Source of the DNA: Purshia tridentata | Taxonomy: Eukaryota; Streptophyta; Magnoliopsida; Rosales; Rosaceae | Reading direction: 5' to 3' | Assembly (NCBI GenBank): GCA_003254885.1 | Contig: QANT01004553.1 | Coordinates: 35,406-99,405, forward strand | DNA length: 64,000 nucleotides | In this document: positions 37,156-49,484 of the stretch, in pieces | Layout: every line of letters begins with the position of its first letter | How positions within the stretch are numbered: the stretch's first letter is position 1 | The notes under the pieces: model-generated | Databases searched by the model: none | What the model saw: the letters and a program-made list of their open reading frames with translations, nothing else | Told to the model about the DNA's origin: nothing | Position numbers and translations under genes: made by a program

Positions 37156-37806
37156 TCATGGTGAGAGCTCTTGTACAGAAGTGAGACTCGGCTCCCATCC
37201 AAATCCTCTACATGATCTTGTCTTCGGGAGAGGGGGTACAAAAGGCTTCTTTCCTCTAATACCTTTTCTCCGTCTACATTTTGACCACTTTTCCTCGGAG
37301 ACATAGAATTCTCTGGAGGAGCAAATAGATTCATCTGTGTCTTCACCTCCTGCATCCACCATAATCTTCCTATCTCGAGTCTCCTCTTTGCCTTCAGTGG
37401 ATTCTTTATCTCTTGCCTTCTTCTGTTGTTTATTCTTAAGTTTCTGTGCTGTAGTACAAGGTATTATATAATACTTCTGACCAGGCAACATGTTCTCCTC
37501 TGGCCTTAAAAGGGATTCATGAGGATTTTTGAAGACATCTGGGAGCCCAAAACACATCCCAGGATACTTTTCCATCAACCGAGATGCAGTAACTGCATTC
37601 TGATACAGTTCCTCTCGCCCATCAGCATGAATAATCCTCACACAAATATCCTTCGACTGTAATGTCAAGTCCAATGATTTCGGAACTCCTACTTCCTTGC
37701 TTCCAGATTCTACATCTATGGTAGCTCCGCTGGACTGCTTGTTTCTTTTAGATTCATTATAAACAGAACGGACTAGCCCTAACAACTGGACGCACCTCTT
37801 CAGCAT
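37156..37806 (-). CDS. PADRE/DUF4228-domain protein
   Basis: A single exon of 216 residues. About residues 50-125 form a PADRE (DUF4228) domain: DICVRIIHADGREELYQN, then ASRLMEKYPGMC and LRPEENMLPGQKYYIIPC. The remaining two-thirds are hydrophilic and Lys/Arg-rich, ending in a basic region with KPFVPPLPKTR, common in the longer members. In Arabidopsis many PADRE genes respond to pathogens or stress, but the biochemical role is unknown. The start used is the first real ATG (MLKRCVQLLG). The frame runs further up only through a TTG codon. An additional upstream coding exon cannot be excluded. The next gene, RAY1-like, ends 245 bp away on the same strand. Confidence 0.75.
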   Translation of the reverse strand: MLKRCVQLLGLVRSVYNESKRNKQSSGATIDVESGSKEVGVPKSLDLTLQSKDICVRIIHADGREELYQNAVTASRLMEKYPGMCFGLPDVFKNPHESLLRPEENMLPGQKYYIIPCTTAQKLKNKQQKKARDKESTEGKEETRDRKIMVDAGGEDTDESICSSREFYVSEEKWSKCRRRKGIRGKKPFVPPLPKTRSCRGFGWEPSLTSVQELSP

Positions 37807-38050
37807 AGCCGCAATTAAAAGTAGCCCAACCAAAATGTTTCAACATAGTCCACTGGTGGGGATTGTATGAGCATTCTATTACCTTGAGGTACTTCAATAT
37901 TATTAGGCATGACCATGGTGGATTACTCCTAGTTTTCGTGGCCGGCTCCTTATTTTAATATTGTCTTTCAAAGGAAGCTGTGATGAAACCAAGGCTGTCT
38001 GTGTTGGATGTGAAAAACAAAGTGAGACTCTAATGATTATCAACAAAGTC

Positions 38051-41000
38051 TCAATACTCATTTACCAATTTGGATTGTGACCGACACATCCTTGTGCTAG
38101 TATCATAGTCCCATAGGCCTGATAACACCTGCCGTTCTAACTTCTTTAACCTCCCACTGATCCAATTGTTATGGAGAACCAAACAGCCCTGTTTCACACA
38201 GGCTTCTCTCACATTTTTTCTCTGCCACAGGCCTAGATATGCACCATTTGGGAAGAGATCTCTGTTCAAAAAATAGACAGTCAAATTTGTTTCAGGTTCC
38301 AAGCATCTATCATCACCCACACGATTGGACCCCCCTTCTCCACATAGTGTGTCATAGAAGCTTGGTTGCTCAGAGAGACCCGAAGTTGCTGCATGTGCCA
38401 CCACCTTCTTCATAGCAGCAATTGTCGAACCATCAGAATGAGCAAAGTAAAAGCCAGAGTTTAAGCGCCTTGGTAAGTTAATTGGTCCTGCATACAGAAC
38501 AATACCACAGAGAGATTAAGGGCATCAGATTTGATTACTATATATTTGTAATGATGTAGGTATCACTGAAAATTTTATCCTCCAATCTTCCATACACAAT
38601 CTGGGCATACAAAACCAGGAAGAAGAAAATGAAATTGATTACAAATGAATCACACTAAACATCAGACAAACTACTCTACCAATTTTCTTGATCCCCTCCG
38701 CTCTATATGCATTAACTGTTTCTATACCATTGGAAAAGAAGAGTGACCAAATACACAGGAGACGCTTAGAACAAGCACCTGTTTTGTTGAATTCATCAGA
38801 CTGAGCTGCAAGAACAGCAGGACCAAAGGAGTAGAGCAATGGCAATGGATTTCCAAACCAATATACATCCACATCACTAAGAAGTACATTGTAACCCAGA
38901 TTCAGTATTTTCAAAACTGTTCTGGACTTCACTTTGGTCACCTTCTGAAAGCATTTTGTTCCGAAGTGGCAATCACTGAAGCTGATCTCACTTGGAGCTG
39001 ATGGATCCCTGAAAACAGGTAGGCCCTAAGAGTAAAAGAAAATAGATAGTCAAAATTTATAAACACATTTGGATATCAATCTACAACAGGGACTAGCTCC
39101 AGAATATTTGAAATTTTGAATTTACATTTACCAAAAACTCTACTTAGTGAAAATAGAACCTTTATCTTTGCATCTGCTACCGAAACTCAATCTGATTTGA
39201 AGCATACCCTACACTTAATTTTATTTATTTATGTGTCTACACATGTGCATGCTGACATGCTTCTGTAAATAAGAATGGACATACACATTCAATTGAAACT
39301 GGAATAGAACTGGAAAGAAATAAATTAGTTCTAAATAAACTACCAGCAAGACAGAGAACTCGTAGATTTCCTGGTCAAGGGCACATATGATAAAATTTGT
39401 AATCTGCAGGTGGCGCAATTTACACACCCAGCTCATTAGCATGTCCTTGTAACTATATCCAGCAGCTGCAAGCACAATTGTCTTATTTTTGTCTGCAATC
39501 AGTGGTAGGAGCGTCTCTAAGGACAATGGAAGGTCTAATGGTTTTGAATGCTTTAGTGGACCCATAAGAGAGCAATCTAATAATTGGCCTCCTGATTTAA
39601 CACCCTCAACCCAAGCCATAGTTTTCTTCTTCTTCCAGAAACGCGACATCCTTCCCTTCAATAATCTCACTGCATTAAACGGGCAAACAATGTTTGCTGT
39701 TGTGTTGACAAAAAAATATTGCCCATCACATTTCAAAAGTTTTACTAGCCCAGAGTAATTAGTTTTGTGATAAGACAGTGATCCGTATAATGCCCCAATA
39801 TGAGAATTTCCAGCATATTCCCAGCTTCTTCTTTCAACATTTGCTGCATGGGAAGTTCCAACCGTCCAGTTAGTCTGATGCTCCTCATCAATCAGATAGA
39901 AGCTTGAGATGGCCCAACTGGCATCAAACACAAACCTAAGCTCAGATGACAATGCCTCATTAACGACCCAACTATTGTGCACCCCCCTACCATACAAGAA
40001 AGGAGGAAGGACTCCGGAGTGTAAGGGCAGATCTCCGTGGTTCCATGCCATAAGCAATTTCTCTTCACAGGGATTCCACTGCCAACTCTGACCAAAAATC
40101 TCCTGCAACTGATGAAAGAAAGAACAATATCAATGGGTTGTCCTGAACAGACCATCACATTTCAATCTGGAACAGGGTATTTCATACCTCATGTGTTCTC
40201 ATCAATTTGCCATTCTCTCTTCGCCAATGCTTTCCATCCTCATCCAAGTAGAATGGGAAGTAGGACACATTTCGTGATGAAGCAACTAGAAGCCAATCAC
40301 GGTCAAGTTTGTAAGCATATTTCAGGGTGGAAATGAAGTCAGGTAAAACAATGGTTTCAGGATCAACGAGAACATAAATTTCTGGTGAAAATGACCATGA
40401 TCTTGCCATCATCGAATGAAAAAATGGGGTACCGAGGAACCTAGACCCATACAGACATTTATCAGATGACAATAAATATTATGATATTTTAGCTCTAACT
40501 CCATTACCTCTGAGGATTTCCTTAACCCTGAGCTATTCCTCAAAAACCATCCCTTGAAATAAACAAAAATACTTGATACTCATCATCAAGACTGTTCCGA
40601 ATTGTATAAGCTTACGCTGCTAACTTAGGTTCACTATTGAAAACTCTTTTTTTCATTTTCTTAATTTAATATACGTCCACAAATTCACTATCAACACACA
40701 TCCAAAAAAAGAAACACAAAGGAGGCAGAAAGTTCCTGAGCCTACACAAAATCTTGGCAAGTGGGCACAAAAGCTAAATACATCTGTTTTTTGTTTTTTC
40801 TCTCATAAAAGCTTTTTGAAATGGGAAACATATCATATAGAAAAGTTTTTATTTAGCAGATTGCTCTGTCAGAAACTATGCTATACATACAAAATAAAAT
40901 AATAAATCTCATGTTCAACTAGATTCATCCAATTAAAGTAAAATGAATGACAAAGTTATTGGCTTACGTGAAATCAATATTGGGTTCGACCAAAACCCGC

Positions 41001-41391
41001 GAACCAAACGATCCAGCGAAAGAAACAACAGAAGGGTCTTTGCTGAACAACACTACTGAGACCTGTGGGGAAAAAGCAAGCCATGAGCGAACAGCTAGAG
41101 TTTGCCTAGCCCCAAGAGAACCAGTAAAAGGCCTAGGCGCTGAGAATACGATAATTCTCGGAGTGTCCGAAACGCTGACACCTCGTTGACCAAGGTTAGG
41201 CCTCATGATCTGATCCTTGAGGGAAGGTAATCTTTGAGTAGCATAGAGGGAGAGACCAATTAATGCAAACCCATATAGCCAAACTGACCATAGTCCCATT
41301 TGCAATGCCTGTATTTGTTTTTCAGATTAGTATAACAAGGAAGAATCGCAAAGAAAATTAAAGATGCAAGAAGCAAGGAAGTGACCTTCAT
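38051..41391 (-). CDS. RAY1: RAY1-like beta-arabinofuranosyltransferase (GT77)
   Basis: A Golgi type II membrane glycosyltransferase. Main exons are 40968-41299 (or to 41308 if spliced), 40188-40440, 39344-40108, 38779-39025 and 38051-38487, giving 677 residues from the ATG at 41299. A two-codon exon (41386-41391, ATG AAG) can be joined to 41308 by a GT-AG intron, adding five residues. I show the longer extent, but the 41299 start is equally possible. Residues near the N-terminus (WSVWLYGFALIGLSLYAT) form the membrane anchor. The N-terminal half holds a nucleotide-sugar-transferase-like region (YVLVDPETIVLPDF). The C-terminal half has the GT77 core with the metal-binding DVD at about 501-503 (NVLLSDVDVYWFGNPLP) and RRLNSGFYFAHSD. 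In Arabidopsis RAY1 adds beta-arabinofuranose to arabinogalactan glycans; the same role here is inferred. Confidence 0.9.
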
Positions 41392-42640
41392 TGTGCGTGG
41401 AACTGCTGACAGCAATGAAGCTATGATGGGTTCGTTTTGTTTATATGAATCATGAGCTGAGTGGCCTGAGTTTGGTTCAGTAATAGAAGAATATATGAGA
41501 GAGAATGGAATTATGGAACTTTAACTGAAGAAGCAGAAGAGAGATGCAAGAGTAACGAACACACCAGCGAGCGTCGCTCTCACCAAGGAAAAGGGCCGTG
41601 CGGGAACCATGTGAGGCTTGTCTTCTTCTACACGTCACATTCCATTCACCGACCGTCTCCATTTGCCTCCTTCAATCGATACTCCAGACTCCAGAGTCAA
41701 CAAAACTATGCGGATGTAGCACTATTCTACGGCGCCGTTTGACACTGTATGACAGTGGCAGTAATTATAACTGTGCAACCGTTATTTAAAATTGTATAAA
41801 AATACTATTTATGGATACATTATGTATTTTTTTACATAAACATTTAAAATACTCATAAAATCAACATAGAATATAAAATTCAAACTTATGGAATAACATT
41901 CACTAAGACTAATTGTGATAAGAATAATATTATTATTTAAAATTTTAAACATATGATTAAAAAAAAATATGATTTTAATTTTTATATCTTTAACAATATA
42001 TAATAATTATTTAAAATAAACCATCAAACATAAATATAGATTTAACTTAGTTGATTAAGGATTATATTTGTGTGCATGAGATTAGGAGTTCAAACTCTAG
42101 CAACTGCACTTTGTTTTTTATTTTAAGAAATTAAAACATGTGCAAGGAGATCGACCGAAAGATGATGTCTAAAATTCATCTTAAATTTAAACCAAATCTA
42201 AATTCATGCTTTAAATTGAATCCGAACAAGAGGCTTAAATCCAATCCTTCCAATGAAATTCCTAAATCCAAATACATACAAAAAGTTAGATCAAGAATAA
42301 GATGCAACATAATTGGATTCAAATCATCCCACTCTTAAGTTCTTAACAAAAAAAAAAAAAAAACAATATGAATCAATTAAATACCAAAAAAAAACAAAAA
42401 AGAACTCGTATTACCCATAACAATAAAGATCAAGTATTCAAATGATGTCACATTGGTATTTTACAACTTATATTGGTTTTTTTTTTTTAAGTTTTTAGGG
42501 GCCATGGCCCCTCTTAGTCCCTTCTATGCTCCGCCCGTGACGTGCTGCACCAGCCTTGTGTAGTTCCCACGCTTATCAGCCCTTCAGACCACTTCATAGT
42601 GTAATCCTGGCACTTAACCCACGTAGCGTCCTTCCTCCAA
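41392..42640. other. Spacer between RAY1-like and PNISR-like genes
   Basis: It contains the RAY1-like promoter (a CATATAAAC sequence lies about 50 bp above 41391), a very AT-rich stretch, and a transposon-like fragment ending near 42540 next to the PNISR-like 3' end. Confidence 0.4.
42485..42540. mobile_element. Transposon-end fragment abutting the PNISR-like 3' region
   Basis: The poly-T tract, then GGGGCCATGGCCCCTC and TATGCTCCGCCCGTGA, resembles a widespread plant repeat end whose complement starts with a GGGCGGAGC word. The left boundary is unknown and no target-site duplication was found. It lies about 100 bp past the PNISR-like stop codon, so it may be part of the transcript's 3' UTR. 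Confidence 0.4.
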
Positions 42641-45600
42641 TCATCTCGGCCGCCGCACAGGTGATCTGGATCTTGACCTTCTTCCCCTGAATATAAATTA
42701 GTACAGTTAAAACAGACCAGACAACAATCAGAGTTGCAGATGCGGAAGCCTGGCAATTTCACCTGAGTTGCTTGGTGATAAGTGTTTATGTCACAAAAAC
42801 ATTACCACTAACAAAGATTCATGGCAACATACCTGTTGGTATCAAGAGAAGAATAGGGGGAATGCCTGCGCTGAGAATGCTTGCTATGTGGAGACCGCGA
42901 AACTTGTCTAGAAATGAAAACATCCATGATACTAATTTGGTGAGTTAAACATACATGGTCTAGAAGAGAAATGCTCAGCCTTTTGAAGAGTCATACTTGA
43001 TAGGGAGTGGCCCGTTAGAATATATTATTCTGCTTCTAATGACTTAAGTAAAGAACCTTAATATGACAGAGTCATTATTCTCACAACGTACTTAGAAAGC
43101 AAAAGGTTTAAAGCATGACAAAGTTATAAAGACTATGTACAGAACCTATTATGTTTCTGCTATTAATGATATTAGCTACTTTAGCTTATAGTATATACTG
43201 CACTTCACTATGTGTTATCCCAAACTAGACAGAAAAAAAGTCCAAACAGTAAAAGCCACAAAGAAAGCACTCAATGAAACAGGGATACCCATTCTTCTTT
43301 TCACAACTATGTTTTCTCTGCACCATTGAATAAAAGGTTGCCGAGACCCAGATGAATGATCTTTATTTATTTAGACAATACCACAACATCCATATGAAAG
43401 TGAATCCAACTCGGCTAATTAAGAATATACATAGGAACCATGTATATGCTTTCACTCTTCACTCTTCATTCCTAATTTCAGTTTTAATTTCTGATATTGC
43501 AAATCAATCAAAATAAATGAGCTACACATATCACACAACTTCCATGACCTCAAAATGTTTAAATTAGTCACATCACTAGGGTAAATTAGTCGCATCACTA
43601 GGTTAGCGTGAATTTAAGGAAGTAGTCATGAATTCTGTCACTGGAAATATGACTCAAACTTCAACAAGAAAGAGATGATGCTGAAAGATGTACAAAAAAA
43701 AAAAGAGAAGCAAAAAGACCAATGCAATCTAATTGATCAGAGAATATATCTTAATTTACTCCATAGTATAAAAAACAAACTATCACAAAAAAGAATGTCA
43801 ATCTTGCACAACAATCAAACTGGAACCACACAAAAAAAAAAAAAAAANNNNNNNNNAAAAAAAAAAAAAAAACCCCATATGAACAAAATAAGTAGAAGAG
43901 AGTAGAATTTAAAAACAGTTCATTTTGTTTCTTATATATTTTGCATTAACCTACCGATAACCTTATGTTTAAGTTGTTTTGGTGATTATGAATCTATGAC
44001 TATTTCTGTGTATAAGAGAACAATATCTCCATAACTTATTATCATGTTCGTTTTCTCAGAGCTCTTAGAACACAATGGGCTATGATGCCAACAGATATAA
44101 AAAAGCAATGAAATTTCTGAGAACACAATGGTACCTTCTCCTAGACTTGACAGGTGAAGGTGATAAGTTATGTCTCCTTGAATGTAGCTTCCTGCAGCAC
44201 ATAACTGGTATGTGAACCACAACACAAGTAGAAAAGAAGAAGAAATAGTCAGAAGATCACAATGATGAACCTTTTAGAATCATCAGAAGCTTCATCACTT
44301 GAATCATTGGCGTGATTAACTGAGTTGTCCTTGCTGTTTCTGCCCCTACTTCCAATGGAAGAGGAGCGCCTTCTCTTGTGCCTACTTAAGTCGGTAGAAT
44401 GCTTATGTCTTGATCTATCATCCTCCTTTTCCTTTGTCTGTTCTCTTTTCCTGTTCATATCTTCTTTAGCACTAGCTCTACGGAGCCTCTCTGTTTCTCT
44501 TTTATCCTCCTTGACATCAGAATGGGAAGACCTTTTTCTTGACTCAGATTCCTGAGCTTTTTCTCCTGGCTTCACACTTTGCTCTTTCATCTTTTCTTTT
44601 GAGCCATTCCGATCATCTGTCCTTTCCTTTCTCAGATGCCTCTCATCCTGCCTCTTATGATTCTCATCATCTGTCCTAATCTTACCACTCTCTACCTCCT
44701 TAGTGGAGTCTTTCACAGAACTCTTTTTACTCTCATGTCGATCATGTTTATCAGATTTCATCTTGGACTCCCTACCTTGTGTGTCATTTTTGGATGCCCT
44801 TTTGACATGGTCATTTTCTTTAGGTAATTCAGGTTTCAATATGCCTACAGCATCCTTCAACCTAGAGGCAGTAATGCCACCTAGCAGGTTATAGTCAGCA
44901 TTACTTTCATCATTCTTGTGGCTATTATAACTAATATCACTAACAGCAGCACTGTTATTATATTTGGACTCAAGTGAACTGGTTTTTCTTGAATCACTCA
45001 CTGAATTTGTCCGATTTCTACTGTGCTCTTCAAGCTCTGCCGAGGAACTGTCATTTGATGTGGCATCATGTCTATCATTTGAAGGCTTTTTAACAGTTGA
45101 CTGCTGAAGAAAAGCATCTTTCTCAGATGGCCCACCAGGACTCTGAACTTCACCATCTCCATCATCATCATCGCTAGCATAATTTGCAAGACCCAATACA
45201 TCACCCGGTGAACTGGAACCAGATTTACTGACATCTTCAGTCTCAGATTCCTTCAACTTGGTTGGAATTAGAACCTTTGCAGACACCTTGGGAGCTGAAA
45301 CTGCTGGAGGAGATGGCAATACCTTATTTTTTAAAGTGAGTGTTCTCTGCTCAACTGTAACAAATGACTTAATTAATTAGATTCTTTCTCTCTTTTTAAA
45401 GAACAAAACAGGGAGAGAGCAAGAATGTTAGACCTAACAATACAACGGTCTGTAATTATGGTACAATTACCTTCAAGTGTCGGATCATCTTCACTCAGAA
45501 CTTTCGTTGCAATTTCATCAAACAGCTCATCAGTAACCTGTCCAAAAACATAAAAGTTAAAAATGCAGTATAAATAAGTTAAATAAGCAGTCTCTCACTT

Positions 45601-48600
45601 TATAAGCTGTAGAACCTTTAATAGAACTTCAGTAAGGACACGCTTAATTTCCTGGTTAATTGCCGCAGTCCTAGCTGCTTCTACTTGATCCTACAAAACA
45701 AAAAGAAGGGGCAGGTCAATTCCTAATAATGAAATGAAGTACATACAAATAGCTATTATCATGGGAATATCATATGGAGCAAATAAACAGCACTGCATTT
45801 TTCAGAAAGAACAGTTCACAAGGTGGAAGGGGGCTTCACATGCAAAATGAATCATCTTCCGGAGAAAAAATAATACCTCGTCATCCTCTTCTTCAGTTGA
45901 TCTAGAAGAATCGATGCTTTTGCTATCAGCTTGATCACCCTTCGCAAAAGATCTATCAACACCTTCATCGTCCATAGATTGCGTTTCCTCCTTAGGATAA
46001 TCCATAGATGAACTTGTGATGACCGCTTTCTTAATTTCCTCTCTAAGCCAATTAGGCACTGAAGCCTAGCAAAATTTCAAGAGAAGAGGTTAATAACAAT
46101 CACGTCACTCACCATTCACATTTCACACAATAACAATGGCAAAATTATACCTTTTTGGGGCGCTCAGTAACTGTAGAAACTCCATAGGCATCACCAGGAA
46201 AGGCTGCAGTAGGGTGAATTGCATTCCCTGCAGTAAGAGAAAAGGGTGGAGCAGCAGAAGGAATTGTGGGCTGGAGGCCCAGTCCAGGAAAACTACCAAA
46301 TGAAGGTGGAGCATGCCCAGGAACGGGAGAGGGTATTGCCATGGAAGGATCCTGCTACAGAATGAAACAAATGTCAGCACATTCATATCAAGGTTCTAGA
46401 ACTGAAGACTCATGAAACCAGAATGATCACCTTTGGTCCTGATGAAAGAACTGGATGAATAGGAGGATAAACCACACCAGGTGCAACAGAAGAAGGCCAA
46501 GCATTCATAGAAGTCACTGTGGTAGCAGGGTCAACACCTCTTATAGTTCCAAGTGAATCATGATAAGCATAGCTGGACTGCATGTGTTGATCGTGATCAG
46601 AATTAAACCCAGGTGCAAATTCTAAAGGCTGGTCAGAAAGATTGGTTGTCGGATCAGCAGACTGACTGCCATATCCAAAGGGCAATGGCTGTGATGATTG
46701 CATGTGGTGATGTCCTTCCTGAGCTGAGGAATTTGGCAAAGGCAAGAATTTGTAAGACTGCTCCTTCTGATCTGCAGCAGCTTCATTGCCTGCAATTCAA
46801 TTAAGTAGTCAAACAGCAAATCAAAAGACTAAATCAGGGAGGAAATCCTGTGGAACAATAAAGGTCCAATTTGGCTTCTAGGAATCCAATATTTTGGTTT
46901 ATGAATGCAAAACTCATCTATTTATATATAAATGTTTGTTCTAAAATACATAGACCATAAAATTTGATGTATTTGTGAGAATATTGACGTAACATGCTCT
47001 ACAATCTTTCTCCATTCCAGATGAGTATTACTAGAAGTTAATAGTTTTTCTTCCCTGATCTCAGCAGACGCTGATTAAAATGGGAACCAATTAAGAAAAA
47101 ACAAAAGATATCTCCAAAAACCCATTTATATTTCCATGCATCCAACTCAAAGCATCTGTACAAGGGAGATGTAGTTCTTGCCATTTAATATTTCCCTTTT
47201 AATGAAGATTATTGGCACTCAATCAAATGGAAGATGTACTCTTTCTGTACTTGATAAGACTCCTTGAGCTTAAGAAAAGAACAAAGTTTACTTGGTGAGG
47301 CAATAGAATCAAGTTATTTGATTAGGTATTCATTTAAGTTAATTACTTCAACCTCCTTTGCACTTGCCACCACTTGATTGCTAAGGTGTCTCTTCCAATT
47401 TATTTATTTATTTCGGGTACAAGTCTCCTCTATTTAAGAGAACTTTACATATATATATATATATATTCATATGTTGATATGGAGGTTGTTAAGTTTTATT
47501 GGTTTACCAATACTACCAAAGGCTTAAGCTATTAGGATGTGGATAATAATTATTTTACACTCTAGCACTCCACCACACATGTGAATCTCTCCCAAATTCT
47601 TGCAAGCCCAACACGTGAAATTCAATGTGAAGAACAGAATTCTTATATTGTAAAATTTCACATCCCTATCTCTGAAATTCTCAGTATTTAATTTAATTTT
47701 TTTTTAAACAAAAGAATCCAGATGAGAACCTACACCTGCACAAGAGTGTCAATTATGAAAAGCAACTGAGTATCCATTCAGAGTAAATAACTAATACATG
47801 AGAACAATTATTTCAAAAAAAAAAAAGTTAAAAGGGAAAAAGAGAACCACTTAACCAGTTACTATTAACAACCTAATAATATCCAGATTAATTTGGGGAA
47901 CCACTTAACCAGTTACTATTCACAGCACACATGAAGCAGCCTCCAATTATAGTTCTGAAGATACTTAACTGTTGTTTTTGAAAGGTCCTATATTTGGTAC
48001 TACTGACAAAATAGAGAAATGTGGAATTAAAGAGAAAAATTGAGTTCCACAACTTTAGAATTGAAGATGCTTAACTGTTCTTTAAGAAAAGTCCTATATT
48101 TGGCACTATTGACAAAATAAAGAATGTGGAATTAAAGAGAAATATTGAGTTCCACAACTTCTGTTGTGGAACCTCAAGCTTCACATGCAAAGCCAATATG
48201 CCATGTGAATTATTACCTGTAACAGAAGAATAACTAGAAGGTACCTCCTGCAGATGAACAGATGGACTTGTAGTTGTAGGTAGGTTTCCTTGATGATGAA
48301 ACACAGCATTTGTGTCCCCGGCTGACGTTCCATCTCTAACAGTGTGATGTGCATAAGAAGATGGTTCGGAGCTGATAGATGTAGTCTCCTGGGGATGAAT
48401 TCCAGGAGGGCGGTGTGTTGGCGTGCCTGAAACTGGAACCTGTTGATAGCTAGATGCAGAAAGAGACTGATGCTGAGTATCAGAATAATGAGAATCAATG
48501 GATTGAGGATACTGATCATGATAATGACTTTGTTCTTCAAGTCTGCCAGCCGGAGTAAACTGCAGCTGTTGATGCGGCTGGTTTTCCATGGCGATTCTAG

Positions 48601-49484
48601 CATCTGCCCATGCCCTAGCCTTGGCTGCCCAATCTTCATTATTATGGGCTACCATTCAGAAACAATTAAATTTAATAAATGTCATTAAACCACGAAAAGG
48701 CGATCAAAAAGAAGCTCCTAGCAACATTTTGGCTCACACAAAAATGTAATGAAAAACAAAGCCAGTGTTTTAATGCAGCATACAAGTTCAACAAATCAAA
48801 TTGTGGTTTATATGAAGTGAATTGTAGAGAAAACTTACCTGCGTAATCCCAACCTTGGTTATTTGGCCAACTCGGAGCTCCCCACTCCTACAAGCATTTA
48901 CGCGTTAGAATATTAACATACACTATGCCCACAAACTTTACCCTCAAATACAATACAATGGTTGTCTTCAAACCAAGAATAATAAGCAATCTCATTAACC
49001 CTCAAATCAATTAATCAGCATCAGAGTAGAGTCCACATGGGATACATGTAGACAACAGAGAGAGCTCCAGAAATACCTGGGTGAGCTGAGAATAAGACTG
49101 ATGAGGAGGTGGGGGAGGGAGGCGAGGAGGCATGTGAGGGCGGGATGGAGGAGGAGGAGGAGGAGGAGGGAAGTGGTGGTTGGGGTGGATGTGGTGCGTA
49201 GGATAAGGATGCGGAGGCGGCGGAGGATAAGAACCCGGCGGGGGAGGCAGATGGTCGGCGTTAGGAGGCGGTGGTGGACCCCACTGTTGTGGAGGAGGCG
49301 AAGGGGACTGTAGTGAGTGGTACTGGAACTGGTTGGAGTACCACTGCCCTGGCTGAGGTTGAGGGACTGGTGCTCTTGGCGGTGGTGGTTGCTGCTGCTG
49401 CTGGTAGTGGTAGGGATCCGACGGGGCCGGTGGTTGCGGCAGTGGTGGCCTCATAAACCGCTGCTGCGCTTGGTACGAATCCAT
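42641..49484 (-). CDS. Plant PNISR-like Arg/Ser-rich nuclear protein
   Basis: I joined twelve exons: 49077-49484, 48839-48887, 48217-48648, 46431-46789, 46151-46354, 45877-46065, 45616-45690, 45471-45537, 44271-45354, 44135-44191, 42833-42907 and 42641-42686. They total 3045 nt and 1014 residues with consistent phases. The N-terminus is Pro/Gln-rich. Then come WGAPSWPNNQGWDYA and DWAAKARAWADARIAME, a middle of low complexity, VPNWLREEIKKAVI, LTEVLLKVTDELFDEIATKV and GLANYASDDDDGDGE. The tail is Lys/Arg/Ser/Asp-rich and ends RRSRSRSPVRRPR. The order of these blocks matches animal PNISR (PNN-interacting serine/arginine-rich protein), so a role in splicing speckles is likely. The Arabidopsis counterpart is, from memory, annotated only as 'cyclin-related'. 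No RNA-binding domain is visible. Exon 12 is short and its stop depends on one acceptor. Confidence 0.85.
43848..43856. other. Assembly gap (nine N) in a poly-A tract
   Basis: Nine undetermined bases lie within an A run inside the intron between PNISR-like exons 10 and 11. Single N bases at 14966, 24641 and 58478 also sit in or next to A/T homopolymers. These are assembly artefacts, not biology. Confidence 0.95.
47957..48163. repeat. 106-bp tandem duplication in a PNISR-like intron
   Basis: GAAGATACTTAACTG at 47957 and GAAGATGCTTAACTG at 48063 start two copies, each carrying GTCCTATATTTGG and ending in TTGAGTTCCACAACTT. A smaller 51-bp duplication (AACCACTTAACCAGTTACTA) lies just to the left, near 47849 and 47900. 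Both are in the intron between exons 3 and 4. Confidence 0.85.

Noticed and set aside
37807-37833. N-terminal extension of the PADRE protein to 37833
   Set aside because: The extended start codon is TTG. The first ATG is at 37806.
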